Assembly: GCA_963978545.1 (NCBI GenBank)
Contig: OZ021721.1
Coordinates: forward strand, 39,729,348-39,793,347
Direction: 5' to 3'
DNA from: Linyphia triangularis
Taxonomy: Eukaryota; Arthropoda; Arachnida; Araneae; Linyphiidae
Length of the DNA: 64,000 nt
The notes beneath the pieces were generated by a model. It searched no databases. It saw nothing but the letters and a program-made list of their open reading frames with translations, and was not told the origin of the DNA. Positions within the stretch are counted from its first letter, which is position 1, and every line of letters begins with the position of its first letter. Position numbers and translations under genes: made by a program. Of this stretch, positions 49,426 through 61,489 are shown one piece after another.

Positions 49426-51235
49426 TACTAAAACATAAAAACTACCAAAAATCTGCGTATTATTAAATTTGTAAAAATTATTGAAATCTGAGAAAAATTT
49501 TCAATAATGTTTTTTTTTTAGTACTACATTTTTAATAAGTAAAACAAAGCTGTATTTTTACTGTGTGATAAGTATTTTTCAATAAAACTGATTTTATTTT
49601 TTCACAGTTTTAATTATGGAAATAGAGAGGGTAACTATGTATTGTTATTATGTTAAGAACCAATGCCTACAACATAAACTAATTATTAATATGTGAAATA
49701 ATTATGTCAATAGTTAGTAGTTGTCCACCTAATAGTTTTACAAAATATTACTTACTGAATAAATAAAGCACCAACATAACATATTCATATTACGTTTATA
49801 TTTATGAAAATAATTTGCTTCACATTCCAACCACATAATTTAGGTTGTCTACTTCAACTATGCGAAGATGTTTCTATAAAAAGTTGACATTTAGGTTTAT
49901 GCCAGATTCCATATTATTTCTCATACCTTATATTTTTGAACAAATATCAGTTGCATTGGTTAAGCAATTTAGAAGTAAATATTTAAAAACTAAGAAATAT
50001 CGATGTATATAAAGGCATAATATTGAAATCTAGTTGATGAATAGATATTTGAACACTGTACATTTACATCCATTCTTTAAATATCCGATTTGTACTTTTT
50101 TACCAATCTCCTTTAGTTTTTTAGTTATTTTTGTAACCTCCATAAATCGCCAAGAGAGAGTCTGTAACATGTCCCAAAATATTTAGCATAGTCACTTTAC
50201 TACAACTATATTTTATTTCTCTGGTTATACGAGACACTGTTCCAAATTTAAATGTCTTTAAAAGACCCCTTAGGAATCCACCAGTATACATAGTATACTT
50301 CTTTAAACAGAACAAACTTTGCATCTTTAATGACTCAGTAATCTTGAGTCTTAAAAAAAAAACCCATTTACAGTGTTCCAGAATAAATAAATATTTCTAG
50401 AAAGTTTCCAATTCTGCCAACATATTTTAATTCATTGCCTGATCATATATTAATTGTTGATATTATAAAAATCATTACAAAAAAGACTCATTAAATGCGG
50501 ACTTAAAAATGTTTCTAAAACCTCTTGCACAAAAATTTTAATTATTAATAAATACTAAGTTTTGCAACGTTTGAAGCAATCATAAATTGTGAAAGGGTTT
50601 CAGATGGTAGTTCAATGATCGCATGCCATTTTAAAATAATAAATTTGTGTTATACACTTGCGTTTTAGTCTGTGAATGTCTAGTCTGTGAATATATTATA
50701 TTATTCTGCAAGAATATGAAGAACAATTATCAAACAAATATATCAGATACAACTCTAAAATTAGATATTTCTTTCAATAACTGCATTCAAGATAAAATTC
50801 TTCCGCCACAATAATATTGACTTTCACGTGGTGCATAAATTTTTTTATAATGATGAAAATTGTTACTAAAGTATGAAAGTAAACTTTATGTTTCACAGCT
50901 TTGAAATTGTATTTCATTGCATTTCCTTGTGTTTTTCTAAAGTAAAGTTTAAATTATATTTGCTTAGTCGATAAGAATTTGAATGAAAAGTTCATAAATA
51001 TTAAACTCATTGAAGCTCCAGAAACATCTCATTCAGTTTTATCGGATTATTTGCTTTTAGCGTGTCAAAGTTTGCTAACCAAATATCATAAAGCTGAATC
51101 CATACTCCTTATGGATTTTGACATGTTCCTGTCAATAGAAACAACTCTGAATAAGCTTACATTTGTTATTTCTCTATAACTCTATGCATCTCCTGCGATT
51201 TGCGAATTCCTGTTTAGACGAAGACGATTTCCAAA

Positions 51236-51240
<5 letters not shown>

Positions 51241-51298
<58 letters not shown>
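51241..51298 (+). repeat. AT dinucleotide microsatellite (~29 units)
   Basis: Uninterrupted TA repeats, intronic. The open frame through it is an artefact. Confidence 0.97.
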
Positions 51299-51301
<3 letters not shown>

Positions 51302-52360
51302 TTTCAAAAGTCGAAAATAAAAGTTGTGAATCTTCTTGTTATGTATAGTTGAAGTTGTAATTCAAAAATAAGATTTAACATGGAATTTTTATTTGGAATA
51401 TAGATTTAAGTAACTCAATGGTTCTTAATTTGGAAAAAATTTACTTATCTTTTGGAATCTTTTTAAATTACAATTAATTTGAATAGTTATTCTAAGAAAT
51501 AATTGCTGTTACTTAATCCCGAAATAATACTGCTAAAAAAGTGTATTTAAATGGAAAAATGCAATGATTACTTCAGAATTGGTTTATGGAAATGTTGTTT
51601 TAAAATTAGTCGTAAAAATGTTCACGTATCGAGCATTTCCCTGTTTTCTACTGAGTTAGTAAATATAGATGGGCATACAATATAAGTAAGTATGGTTTTA
51701 TGTTAAATATTTATAAATATTACGTGACAGTCGCGCAGATGTATACATGTTTAGCTCATAACGAAGGAAACATTAACTTAAGAAATTATTCTGTATTTTT
51801 ATTAAAATGTTAAAAATTAAATATTTATCTTAGTAAAATATAATAACATATGAAAACAAATAATTTTTCTTTTCTTGACTTCACAGGAGCTATAATGCAA
51901 GCAACTTTTTTATCGCTATAAAGAAAACGCATTTTTCCTAGCTGTAACGCAGCGATTTTTTTGTCATCGCGTTAATTGTTATTTTTATTACCCTCAGCAT
52001 CAATTGCTCCATTTAAGCAAAAAAAAAAAGACATTCTCGTCACGGAAGAAGAGTTCCCTCAACAGTCAAACATAACTCCATTTAGTAAATTGGGAGCTGT
52101 ATTCTGAACTGCAATGACTCAGTAATATTTCAATTTATCCTTCTAAACAATGAATCAAAACAATGATACATAATGATAGTAGATTTCTGCAGTTGTAAGA
52201 ACGACGGCAATTTCCTAATGTATGTCATTAATTACTCTCTCAGCACTTTTAGTTATTACGAAGACTGAGATTATATTACAATCTCCTCCCAGAAACAAGA
52301 AACGTTTGCAATTTTTTCACATTCACAGATATAAGATAAGCTGAGATTCCATCAAAAGAA

Positions 52361-52436
52361 TTGTTATCCAGGCGAGGGATGGTCGTGAATATATATATAT
52401 ATATATATTCACGACCATCCCTCGCCTGGATAACAA
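52361..52436. repeat. Perfect 76-bp palindrome
   Basis: A 28-base arm beginning TTGTTATCCAGGCGAGGG and its exact reverse complement flank 20 bases of alternating AT, itself self-complementary. The arm is far more GC-rich than the intron around it, and no mismatch exists. It could be a very young inverted duplication or an inverted-read artefact. There is no terminator or RNA-gene evidence. Confidence 0.95.
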
Positions 52437-53400
52437 GTGACAGTTGATATGTTGGAAATATAAGTTTTGAATTACACGGCAATTAAATACACGGCCGGTT
52501 TACAATATTAGTTAGTGAAATGCGGTTACAAATTGATACAAAATCTGAATATAGTGGATTGAATTAATCGTTTATGTTCTGAGAAAGTGTCATGTGAACC
52601 ATTTACTGGAAATAGCAGTCCAAACGGACAATTTGCAATGCAGTGGTATTTCAAGAAGTGTAGATTGGTTTTATGTACCCCATAATAACTAGTTTTATTT
52701 ATTGACAAATCCGTCAAAATAAAAATTTGTCCCATTGGTTAACCATATTCAATCGTCATTTTAATTTTAATTTCATCCATCAATTTTGCAAACTGATCTA
52801 TTTACTATTCCATACCTATCTATCCAACATATCACTTATCTCGTCTTTCTGTCACTCACTGTTTCTCAGTTATTTCACTTCAAAGTTTGGAATTCCATTT
52901 TGAAAGGCCCTATACATGAGATTTACAAAACCATGACTGCCGTTGATTTTTGAAATGCCCAAGTTTTTTAGTCTTTAAAGCATACATCCTTCTTATTTTT
53001 TACCAAAATTTAATTCTTTAGAAACTTTCTCACACGACTAGCCACTTCAATATAAATAAATAAAATTCCACTTACGCTGAAATGCGCATTCTTTCTAATA
53101 AATAGTCAATGTTGTATGATGTCAAGCTATTATTTTCGATCATATAGACGCGACGTCGCCAGTTTCCACCACTTTACGGTCACATTGGAATGCGGGTATT
53201 TGGTCATTTCATCCTTTCAATGTGCCACTTTAAATGTTGATATAAATATATCGTAATTCATTCAACGAAACGCGTTAACTTTTTGGAAATTATTTAAATC
53301 CGTGTTCTTAACAATACCAAAGTTGGTTTCTTTTCTTATATGAATGAAAAGTTTATAAATCATTTTGTTAAATAATCTTTATAATTAAGTAGATCAAATC

Positions 53401-54146
53401 TTAAGGGTATCATACCCTAACAATAAAGTATCGTTTTGGAGTATTTCATTTCATGTTGTTCTAGATTTTTTTGCCTTTCGATTGATGCATTACTTTCTGT
53501 TTCCACTTAAATTATATGTATGTTATATTTTGTTTCAAAAAAGTAAATTGTCAATGTTAACTATATAAGGCTTCTATCTTTAACTTTGATTTTCTCTTAA
53601 TGTGATATTTAAACTTCAATGCACCTTTTCTAATAACTAGTAGAGTATACAAGTATTTTTTTGTATTAAATTATAGTACATAACCTACAGATTAAACGGA
53701 GGATAAAAAAATCCTGCTACTTTCTTAATTATTTTTTAAATGTAAACTATCAGTAAAGATGGGGATTTTCTAAAAAAAAAAAAAAAATTGGGAGAATTGA
53801 TTACAATTTAACAAGAAAAATGCTGATGATGTTTTCATTACGAAACTTTAACCTCAGTTTAATCTGTAGATTATGTATTACAATTTCATAAAAATATTAG
53901 TTGCATATCTGTACTAGTTAATTAGAAAAGGTACATTGAATTTTAAAATATTACGTTTCGAGAAAATCAAAGTTAAAGATAAAAAGCTTATATAGTTAAC
54001 ATTGATAATTTTCTTTTTCAAAACAAAATATAGCATACTTCGAATTTGAGTAGAAACGAAAGTGATGCTTCAATGGAAATGCAACCATGAAATAAAATTC
54101 TCAAAATCAATTTGTGTTTTATTTTCAGGGTTCTGAATCCCCTTAA
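53401..54146. mobile_element. TTAA-bounded palindromic element, family D copy 2 (no SINE)
   Basis: Bounded by TTAA on both sides (53401-53404 and 54143-54146), with inverted ends TTAAGGGTATCATACCCTAA and TTAAGGGGATTCAGAACCCT. The interior matches 24389-25373 in order (GCCTTTCGATTGATGCATTAC; TATGTTATATTTTGTTT; ACATAACCTACAGATTAAAC; TAATCTGTAGATTATGTA). It has a single ACAGATTAAACGGA where copy 1 has a SINE between two. No coding capacity. Confidence 0.82.
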
Positions 54147-55101
54147 TTAATATTTGACCGCAAAATTTCACGAGTCTCCTCAGTATTTAACAATTTCATT
54201 GTTCATTTATATAATGAAATAATTTATCATTTTAATCCTAACACAAATAGAAATCCATTTTAATGCTACGGTTATAAATTCTCGGTCAGTTGTATGCATT
54301 TTTCGCTTTTCATAATGATATTTCATGCTTTAATGGAAGAAAAAAATTTATAATTCAAAGGATAAAATTTGAGTACATGATTTGATTTCAGTTTAGTAAC
54401 AAGTTTTGTATGGATTTGAATGAGTATTCCACTTAATGCCTCTCAATAAATTATCGTAACAATAAAGCATCAGTTAAATATTATTAAAATTTGCATTTAT
54501 TTTAAGTCTGATTTAAAGCTCTGAATTATATATAAGCTGGTTCTTAGGTTCAAGATCAAATTTAGGACATTTTGTGTTATGAGTAATTTATTCCGATTCT
54601 ATGCAACTAAGAAATTTTGTAAATTATTAAATTACAAATCCTCATTGATATAGGACATTAGCTAAATATATTTCAAGCTGCTTCCTTCACAGACTTCTCT
54701 TTGTTTTACTACCACAAAAATTGACGTTTTGAACATTCTTAATTAATATTTTTAGGTACAATAGCTAATGAGAAAAATTGTCCCGCAAAGCTTGGTACTT
54801 GTTAGAGATCTTTTTTGTGAGGTGCAAATAACGGATTTTTTTCTATGCCTTCCTCTGATCTATTTTCTTTTTTTCAAAGCTTTTTTCTTCGGTTTAGTTG
54901 AAAGGATTTCACTACAAACTTATATATTCGTGTACCGTATGCATATTTCGAAAGTATGAATATTTTCTATATGCTATTAATTATACCCGTCGTAAGATAT
55001 TAGTTTTTAAGAACAGTGAATTGTTTATTATGAATTAATCCAGATATATATTTATAAAATGAACCAGTTAAATATAGATATTGCCTTAGTTCTTATAACT
55101 G
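54147..55101. other. AT-rich intronic spacer, nothing recognised
   Basis: The 54768-54959 frame is Phe-rich and low-complexity. No repeat structure noted. Confidence 0.5.
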
Positions 55102-55859
55102 TTAAGGGGAAACAAGACTCCCGGGGAAAAACGAATCAGTCGTATTTTCAGTCAATTTAAAAAGTTCCCTAAATCATTTAAAATGCAATATTTTTAAATT
55201 AATTTTAGACATAGGCAATAATAACATATATGTTATGAATGTTACACTTTCAAAGTTTATTTTATTTTATGTATACTTTATGTAATAAGCCTACATTTGG
55301 GACTTAGAATTTTAATGGAAATGTTTGGTTAGGTACACTTTTTTCAAATTCTATTGAATATTTTAATCTAATTTTTTTCCATGATTATGAATATCTAGTG
55401 AACCTAAATTTTTTCTTAAATTAGAAAAAGTAAATATTTTATGAGATATTTTATGTTGTGAAAAATTACAATTTTTGTATACGCCAACTCTATTATTGCT
55501 TTAAATATAATTTTAAAGATATATTAGGTAAAAAAAGTAGTTCTCTGTTTGAAATAGAAAGTTTATTTGCATTTGGCAAAATTTTTATATAAATTTATTG
55601 TATATTTATTCTGAAAAGTGTACCTAACCAAAGGTTGGTATAAAATAATTATAAAAATCTAAGTCTGGATATAGGCTTATTACATAAAACATATATAAAA
55701 TAAAATAAAATTATCAAAGTAATAATAATAACAAATATGTTATTATTGACTGTGTCAAAAAATAAATAAAAAATATTGCATTTTAAATAATTTAGAGCAC
55801 GTTGAATTTGAATGAAAATATAACTGATTTGGTTGTCTGGGACTCTTGTCTCCCCTTAA
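55102..55859. mobile_element. TTAA-bounded palindromic element, family E
   Basis: Ends TTAAGGGGAAACAAGACT and, inverted, TTAAGGGGAGACAAGAGT, each including a TTAA. Arms of roughly 240 bases pair through AAATGCAATATTTTTAAAT (55180) with 55765, AATAAGCCTACATTTGGGAC (55285) with 55675, and GGTTAGGTACACTT (55327) with AAGTGTACCTAACC (55616). The centre (about 55345-55615) is largely unpaired. It shares TTAAGGGGA with family D but not the interior. Non-coding and non-autonomous. Confidence 0.82.
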
Positions 55860-56303
55860 GAAATAATTCTCAAAGCAGACTGGATCTCTTGAAAACTCAA
55901 TATGCAGTTTAATGACTTAAATATCGCAGTTTGTTTTAGAGTTGACAGATACTTCAATATATCTCTATAAATACGATTATTTTACTTAGTAAATAACTCC
56001 TTTATAAACAAGTGCTTTGATTAGAAGCGAATTAATAGAACTGGTTCTTATTTTCAAATGTGAACGTGACTGTATTACCAATTTCCCTTATATGTAATTA
56101 ATTTTAGGATGTGAAATTAGTTCATAATAGTTTTAAAAAAAAATTTACTTTATGCAATCATTGCTTCATTTGGTATTTGTTAAATTTTATTTCTTTAATT
56201 TATTAAATAGAAATATTTTTTAAGACAACTTAAGTATTTTAATTTTGTAAGGCAATAATTATACAAACAGTAGTAGTTAAAATTAGAAAGAATATGCAAT
56301 AAA
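55860..56303. other. AT-rich intronic spacer, nothing recognised
   Basis: Nothing beyond AT-rich sequence between two mobile elements. Confidence 0.5.
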
Positions 56304-57651
56304 CAGTCAGCGTCAAAAGTGAACGTACACCTTCAAATTTTAAAAACTTAGTTTCCAAATGTGTACTTAGTAAGTAGGGAAAAGGTAATTTTTATGTAAA
56401 TATACATCCAAAGATTAATATCACTTATTTTTTTTTACATATACTATATGAAAAGTACATATTTTTTTAAACATTTCTTTTATCAAAGAGAAAAACTAAT
56501 GAAGCATAAGTCACCGTACAGCGAAATTGTTTTCAACTTTGGCTAAATTTGTCAACTTAAAATCTGACAAATAATAGTTGCTTGGCTCACCACGAACCCT
56601 TATGAATGTTTTGAGTCATTTGGGTATGGAATAAACTAATCTTTTTGCTTCTGTTACCCCAATGAATTTCCATAGCGTTTTCAATACATTTCGAAGATAT
56701 AACTTACTTGTGAAAATTTTATTTCTTAATTTTTGCTTTATTATTCTTTAGACATGTTTAATCGGAATCAAATCTTGTTGCTGTGTTGATAAATTCAGTT
56801 CTTAAGGGGTACGATAATGAGCCATTTTTTTTTTTTTTTTTTTTTTAAAGCTTTATGCTTGGGGTGACTGTTCTGCTGAAAGGTCCAAGAGTTTTTTTTA
56901 ACATTTTTATAAAAAAAAATTCTACATTTCTTTTTTGTTTAAGTATATCTAAGCAGATAAAACGATCCATTTTAGAGTATGCAAAAGCAAATTCATCAAG
57001 CCGCTGTATACCCTCAAACCATTTGGGTATCCTCCACCTTACTCCCCTGTTGACACTATACTTCTCTGTTGTAGTTTAGAATTTGCAGTCCTATATATTT
57101 ATTAAGGTTTTGAATGTATCAATGCTACCACCTTAAATTCATCAGTAAATAAAAGATTATTCCAGTACTCTATTACCTTGCAAAATTCAGTGTTCTTCTT
57201 ATTATACTTGCACTAACTTACACTGGAAATGTGTTTCGCAATTCTGACAGCACTAATGGACCGCTATTGTTTAACTTTTTCGAAAAAATTTAAGTTGCAT
57301 TCACATTGAATAATTTCTTTGGTTGCCCTGAACAAGGACATACCTAAATAGTTCTAGTCACATAATATCTTGGTTTGATACAATTGAAAGACAAGTGATT
57401 TTTTTCACCATTTTTCCTTTTCTCTCAAGCCAATACCATCATTTTTTGAGCTGTCCGATGAGTTTACGTACTTTCTCACTTAATTCTTTTCGACGCATTC
57501 CCATAATTTTCAAAAATATGAAGTGAAGTGAAGTTTATCTTAGATAACTTAAACTTTGAGGAAACTAAATTTACTGAACTCTCAAAAAACGCAAGTTAAA
57601 ACAAAATCAAGAAGAACATGTGTGTTGTACGATCAATTTTAACTCGTACAT
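56304..57651 (-). mobile_element. Decayed Tc1-type DNA transposon
   Basis: The left end (CAGTCAGCGTCAAAAGTGAA) and right end (around 57624-57651, GTTGTACGATCAATTTTAAC) are imperfect inverted repeats with the Tc1-like CAAAAGT.AACGTACA pattern. The interior carries a dead transposase on the minus strand. The length (~1.35 kb) suits a once-complete element. The poly-T at 56827-56846 is a later expansion. Confidence 0.7.
56575..57504 (-). pseudogene. Tc1-type transposase pseudogene
   Basis: A minus-strand ATG at 57504 opens MGMRRKELSEKVRKLIGQL, matching the start of Tc1 transposases ('M...RELSEDVR..IV.L..'), the first helix of the paired-type DNA-binding domain. After frame changes, QGQPKKL resembles the 'SGRPRKL' linker. 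Near the end (about 56650-56580) EAKRLVYSIPK and then FIRVRGEPSNY match the family's 'L..SMPRR...VIKAKGGPT.Y' C-terminus. Several stops and shifts intervene, and the catalytic DDE residues could not be placed. The plus-strand frame 56855-57079 is a shadow. Confidence 0.7.
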
Positions 57652-58679
57652 TTGTACTATTTTTCACAAATAAGTAAATGGCATTTTTATATATTTCAGG
57701 ATTCGATTTTCTACAGTGATTATTTCGGCATAATTATTGCCACATCTGTTTTACATAAAAAAAAAATCAAATTTCAATTTAATGCTTCCTTTTTATCGAG
57801 GAATTTGATTCTAGAAAGAAGGTGTTCGTTCCCTTTTGACTCTGACTGTATCATTCAATGTTGCATGAGCTACGAAGCTCATGCAATCAGGAAAGTATAA
57901 TAGTTTTATAAAAAGCGTAATAGTTGCAGGTGTAATTAAAGTAATATTTGGTAATAGTAATTACACTTAATTATAATAAATTATTATTATTATTAAGTAT
58001 TATGTTTGTTTTTTTAAATCAATAATTCGAATGAATAAAAAACGTCTCCTTTTCTTAACTGAAATAAATTCGAAAATATATTGAAGAACAGATAACCTCC
58101 ACAAATACTATTATTCATAATCAAGTTCTAGGTTAAAAAATATTGCAAACCAAAACTCAAGTTCGATTTATTTCAAGAATATGTGATATGTCAAACCAGG
58201 ATATATACCTTCTACCTAATCCACAAATATAAGCCTCTGAGTAGTTCAGGTTTATTTCTAACTTCTATGACTTGATATCAGAGGAAATGCGATTTGATTA
58301 CCAAGTAGTCTCCATTAAAGTTTACATTACATATTCAGAACACAAAGGTTCCTCTTATTTATTTTGACTTCATCTAAATCTCTATGTAGTTTTCTATAAA
58401 AACTGTTTAAGTTAGGTATGTTTTAAAATATATAAACAACTCTTTTAAATTAATCCATTAGTAACTGAACTTGTCAAACGGTAAACGCATAGTATTTTGT
58501 TGTATAAAATATATAAAATATTAAATGTATTTTTTAACATAGTCTGTATCCATGCGATTATATTTAATACAGTTTAAAATGGTAATTTATTGTACAATAC
58601 GCAAAAAAAAAATCTGAACCATAGCATTATCTTTTATTCTAAAAATTGAATTAAAATGAAAAGTATCGTTGTAGTTCAT
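57652..58679. other. AT-rich intronic spacer, nothing recognised
   Basis: The 57652-57900 frame has no family resemblance. Its end contains a small perfect hairpin, ATGAGCTACGAAGCTCAT, at about 57864-57881. Confidence 0.5.
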
Positions 58680-59120
58680 AGAAGAATTTTTTTTCTTTGT
58701 CATAGGAGGTCATCTACGTATTAAAACTAAACAAAACTTAAAAAAGTTCAATGGAAACCCTACAATATTAAGCCATATTTTGATTTAGCATTAAACAAAA
58801 AGGAAATAACAAAATGATGTTAAATAAATAATATTTTTAGCCATGAATTCTTAAATAATTAATATTGTTCAGTAATTTGTATTTAAAGTAACTGTTTGTT
58901 AATTGTCAAACATAAATAGCATATAAATTATGTATTAAGCAGTTAATTAATAAATAAATTGTATTTTAATTTAATGGAAAAACATGTGTGTTTTTACTTT
59001 CATCAGCATGGTCGGATACCCTCAGAATTGATTTTCTTACCATTTTGACGTTTCGCTCTCAATATTTTAGCAAAAAAAAAAACCTTTAAGAGACAGTATA
59101 CTAGATTACATTTGAAATTA
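58680..59120 (-). repeat. Dispersed repeat family A, copy 3 (inverted, intronic)
   Basis: The reverse complement carries the same landmarks as copies 1 and 2 in the same order: a poly-T followed by GCTAAAATATT, ACGTCAAAATGG, CATTGAAC, GTTTTAGTTTTAATACGTAG. It lies in the neuroligin intron. A third, isolated copy in opposite orientation argues that the two direct copies near the window start are dispersed repeats and not the two LTRs of one element. Confidence 0.6.
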
Positions 59121-59214
59121 TTTAAAGTTTATATATTAGTATAGGTGTAAAGGTGGTAAACTTAACAGTTTACATATTTCAGTAGTAGGTTTAAATTGTT
59201 CCAAACATAGGATA

Positions 59215-59445
59215 CCATAATCAAAGTTGAACTTTCAAAAAGCTGTAGTATAAAACCACTGGTCAGAATGTCTTCTCGAAGAAAAGGGAAACTTTATGGC
59301 ATAAAAAAAAACATTGGAAACAATTATTTTACTTAGTGTAACGTACCACTTTTACCTTTTACAAATATATTCAAGCAACATTTTAAGTCATTCTAACGAA
59401 TGTTTTTTTTTACAGTTTTTTAAAGTTGAACTTTGAATTATAATC
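59215..59445. mobile_element. Small MITE with ~110-bp inverted arms, family F
   Basis: The left arm begins ATAATCAAAGTTGAACTTTC and continues through TCTTCTCGAAGAAAAGGGAA to ATGGCATAAAAAA. The right arm, read inverted from 59445, begins ATAATTCAAAGTTCAACTTT and runs through ATTCGTTAGAATGACTT and TGCTTGAATATATTTG. Related modules at 59447-59700, 61248-61360 and 62107-62260 share the same order of motifs. Non-coding. Confidence 0.65.
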
Positions 59446-59478
59446 AACTCGGGGTGATTATAATTGAAGTTCAACTTT
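59422..59478. repeat. Hairpin at the junction of two family F copies
   Basis: AAAGTTGAACTTTGAATTATAATCA (59422-59446) and the inverted counterpart at 59455-59478 face each other across eight bases. This is explained by the outer ends of two elements lying back to back. Confidence 0.7.
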
Positions 59479-59710
59479 GAAAATTCATGATTTCAAAAGC
59501 ATGAAATTTTTTCTTATACCAGACCATGGCTTTTCAAAAGTAATGGTGCATGGCATAAAAAAAATATTTTGAAATATATTTTTTTTCTTGTGCCATACAG
59601 TTTTTCCCTTCTTCGAGTATATACAAGCCACATTTCAGTTAATTCTATCCAATGCTTTTTTTTTACACTTTTATGAAAATGGAGCTTTAAAACCATTTGA
59701 TACTCAAATG
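59447..59710. mobile_element. Family F MITE, second copy abutting the first
   Basis: Starts GATTATAATTGAAGTTCAACT and ends, inverted, with TTTAAAGCTCCATTTTCATA. Internally TGGCATAAAAAAAATATTTT and CCCTTCTTCGAGTATATAC match the family consensus. It is diverged from its neighbour. The minus-strand frame 59514-59738 is repeat-derived. Confidence 0.5.
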
Positions 59711-61247
59711 CAAAAATTTCCTTAAGAGACTTTTCCATAAACCATTCCCCTTTTAAAACTTGACTAATAATACTAATAGTATGTGTTCCAATATGTTGGT
59801 ACCTTATATCCTACGTTTAGATCTTTTTGCGCTAAGAAAAAGAGGAATGCCAACCAACATGAGTTCGAAACAATAATACATTTACAAAAATTCAGATTCA
59901 TAAGTCCTCAAAAACATTTATTGACTTTTCAGAAAGGCATAAAATACACACTTTAGACAATTACTACATAGATTACAACCTTAAGTAAAAAGTATTGCGT
60001 ATACAATGAGGATAGGACTGAATTTACATAAAATATATCAGAAAATATTGTGATATAACAAACACAGCGTACCACTAATTTGAAACATATGCACAAAGTT
60101 TTAAAAAATAAGCTTTAATAATTATTTAATAATTATGAAACGTATAAAAATAAGCATGGTCTAATATAAAATATGCTAACAATGTTAGATAATACTATAA
60201 TAACCTAACAGATCTCCATTGATAAAAAATATAAACACAATTAAAAACAAGTTTTTTTATATATGTTCTGAAACCCGCTTACCTAAATAATGCCTTATTC
60301 GCTTTTGTCCCGCTCTAAGGTTGGACTATCAATGTTTTGAGTATATTATATGAGGATATAATATATGCATTGTTATTGAAAACTCACTCGTGAATTTAAA
60401 CTACCAGAACATCAAGCATTTTACTAAGAAATATGTTATAGTAAATGGATTGTGATTGGATCCCTAACTCCTTGAATATATATGTTTTAAACATTAGCAA
60501 TTTAGTTTAATGTTGTTTGTTTTAACTTAATGTACAGTCAAAACTTAATTTTTCAATGCAAATTAGATTTATATATTTATTGGAAGATTTCAGTAGTGAA
60601 CGGCTTCTAAATGAGCTTCAAGTGTAAAAGAAAACGTAATTTTTAATTAACTGTATTTAATTTTGAATGTTTACGCTAAATTTCATAAATTTAATTTAAA
60701 TTATCAAATATTGAAAATGTCTTGGAAACATTTAAAAAACAATATTTTGTACAATTAATAGAAACAAATATCTTATATGTATATAAACGATGGAGAGAGA
60801 GAGAGAGATTTTCAAAATATATATATATATATATTTTTCTCCTAATAGGAATAAATTGAAGTGTCAACTATATTTTGAAATTGTATCAGTTAAAAATGTA
60901 ACTAAAAGAAGTACGTGCTTTTTTCTTGAAACGGAATTCTTTAGATAACAAATATTTCTAAATGAGAATATCAGACGTATAAAAACAGAAGTATTTTTTT
61001 TAAACATTTCCTCTAGCTATCTTATTCAAAATTGATTGCTGATTTTATTTAATTCAATTTTAAGAAAAGTAGTGTTTTTAAAACATACATTTATATTTTT
61101 AAGAGTATGTCGACTCATTTATTAAACACAAAAATATTATGTAAAAATACTACAAAAAAATTTAATGTGCAAAATTCATCTTAAAAATATTGTGATGACA
61201 ATGACAAAAGTAAATTACATTTAAATTACGTTTCAAGGCGTCCATAA
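59711..61247. other. AT-rich intronic spacer
   Basis: Only short microsatellites stand out (60793-60808 AG, 60818-60834 AT). No gene or larger repeat supported. Confidence 0.5.
60790..60836 (+). repeat. AG and AT microsatellites
   Basis: About eight AG units followed after a short spacer by about nine AT units. Confidence 0.9.
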
Positions 61248-61365
61248 TTAAGTTCAACTTTTAAAAAGCTTTAAAAGCTACTTGTCAGAAGAACTTAAAA
61301 TTTGATTTGTATGTACTCGATGAAAGAGGAAGTGGTGTAGCATAACGAAAAAAATAACTATTTCT
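61248..61365 (+). repeat. Family F module, single arm
   Basis: CCATAATTAAGTTCAACTTTT, AAAAGCTTTAAAAG, GTCAGAAGAACTTAAAAT, GTATGTACTCGATGAAAGAGG follow the same order as the arm at 59215. No inverted partner lies close by. Confidence 0.5.
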
Positions 61366-61489
61366 ATCTATTTTTACTTTCAATTATCGTATGTTAACAA
61401 AGAGTAAGAAAATTCTTGCTTTCGACTAAAAAAATTTTCGATTGTTTTTACATTTCTACAGGCTTTGGAACTTGCTTGATTAGAGTTAT

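Larger units (their letters stand above)
44288..53400 (+). other. Neuroligin first coding intron, proximal part
   Basis: AT-rich intronic sequence with no recognisable exon. Contents worth naming: an A/G-rich tract at about 45339-45366, a 13-base G run at 46956-46968, the 18-bp minisatellite at 49126-49425, an AT microsatellite at 51241-51298 and the perfect palindrome at 52361-52436. Short frames inside (for example 50121-50324 minus and 50979-51179 plus) show no family resemblance. Confidence 0.7.

Noticed and set aside
52361..52436. Palindrome as an RNA gene or terminator
   Set aside because: Eukaryotic intron context, AT-repeat loop, and no conserved RNA features.
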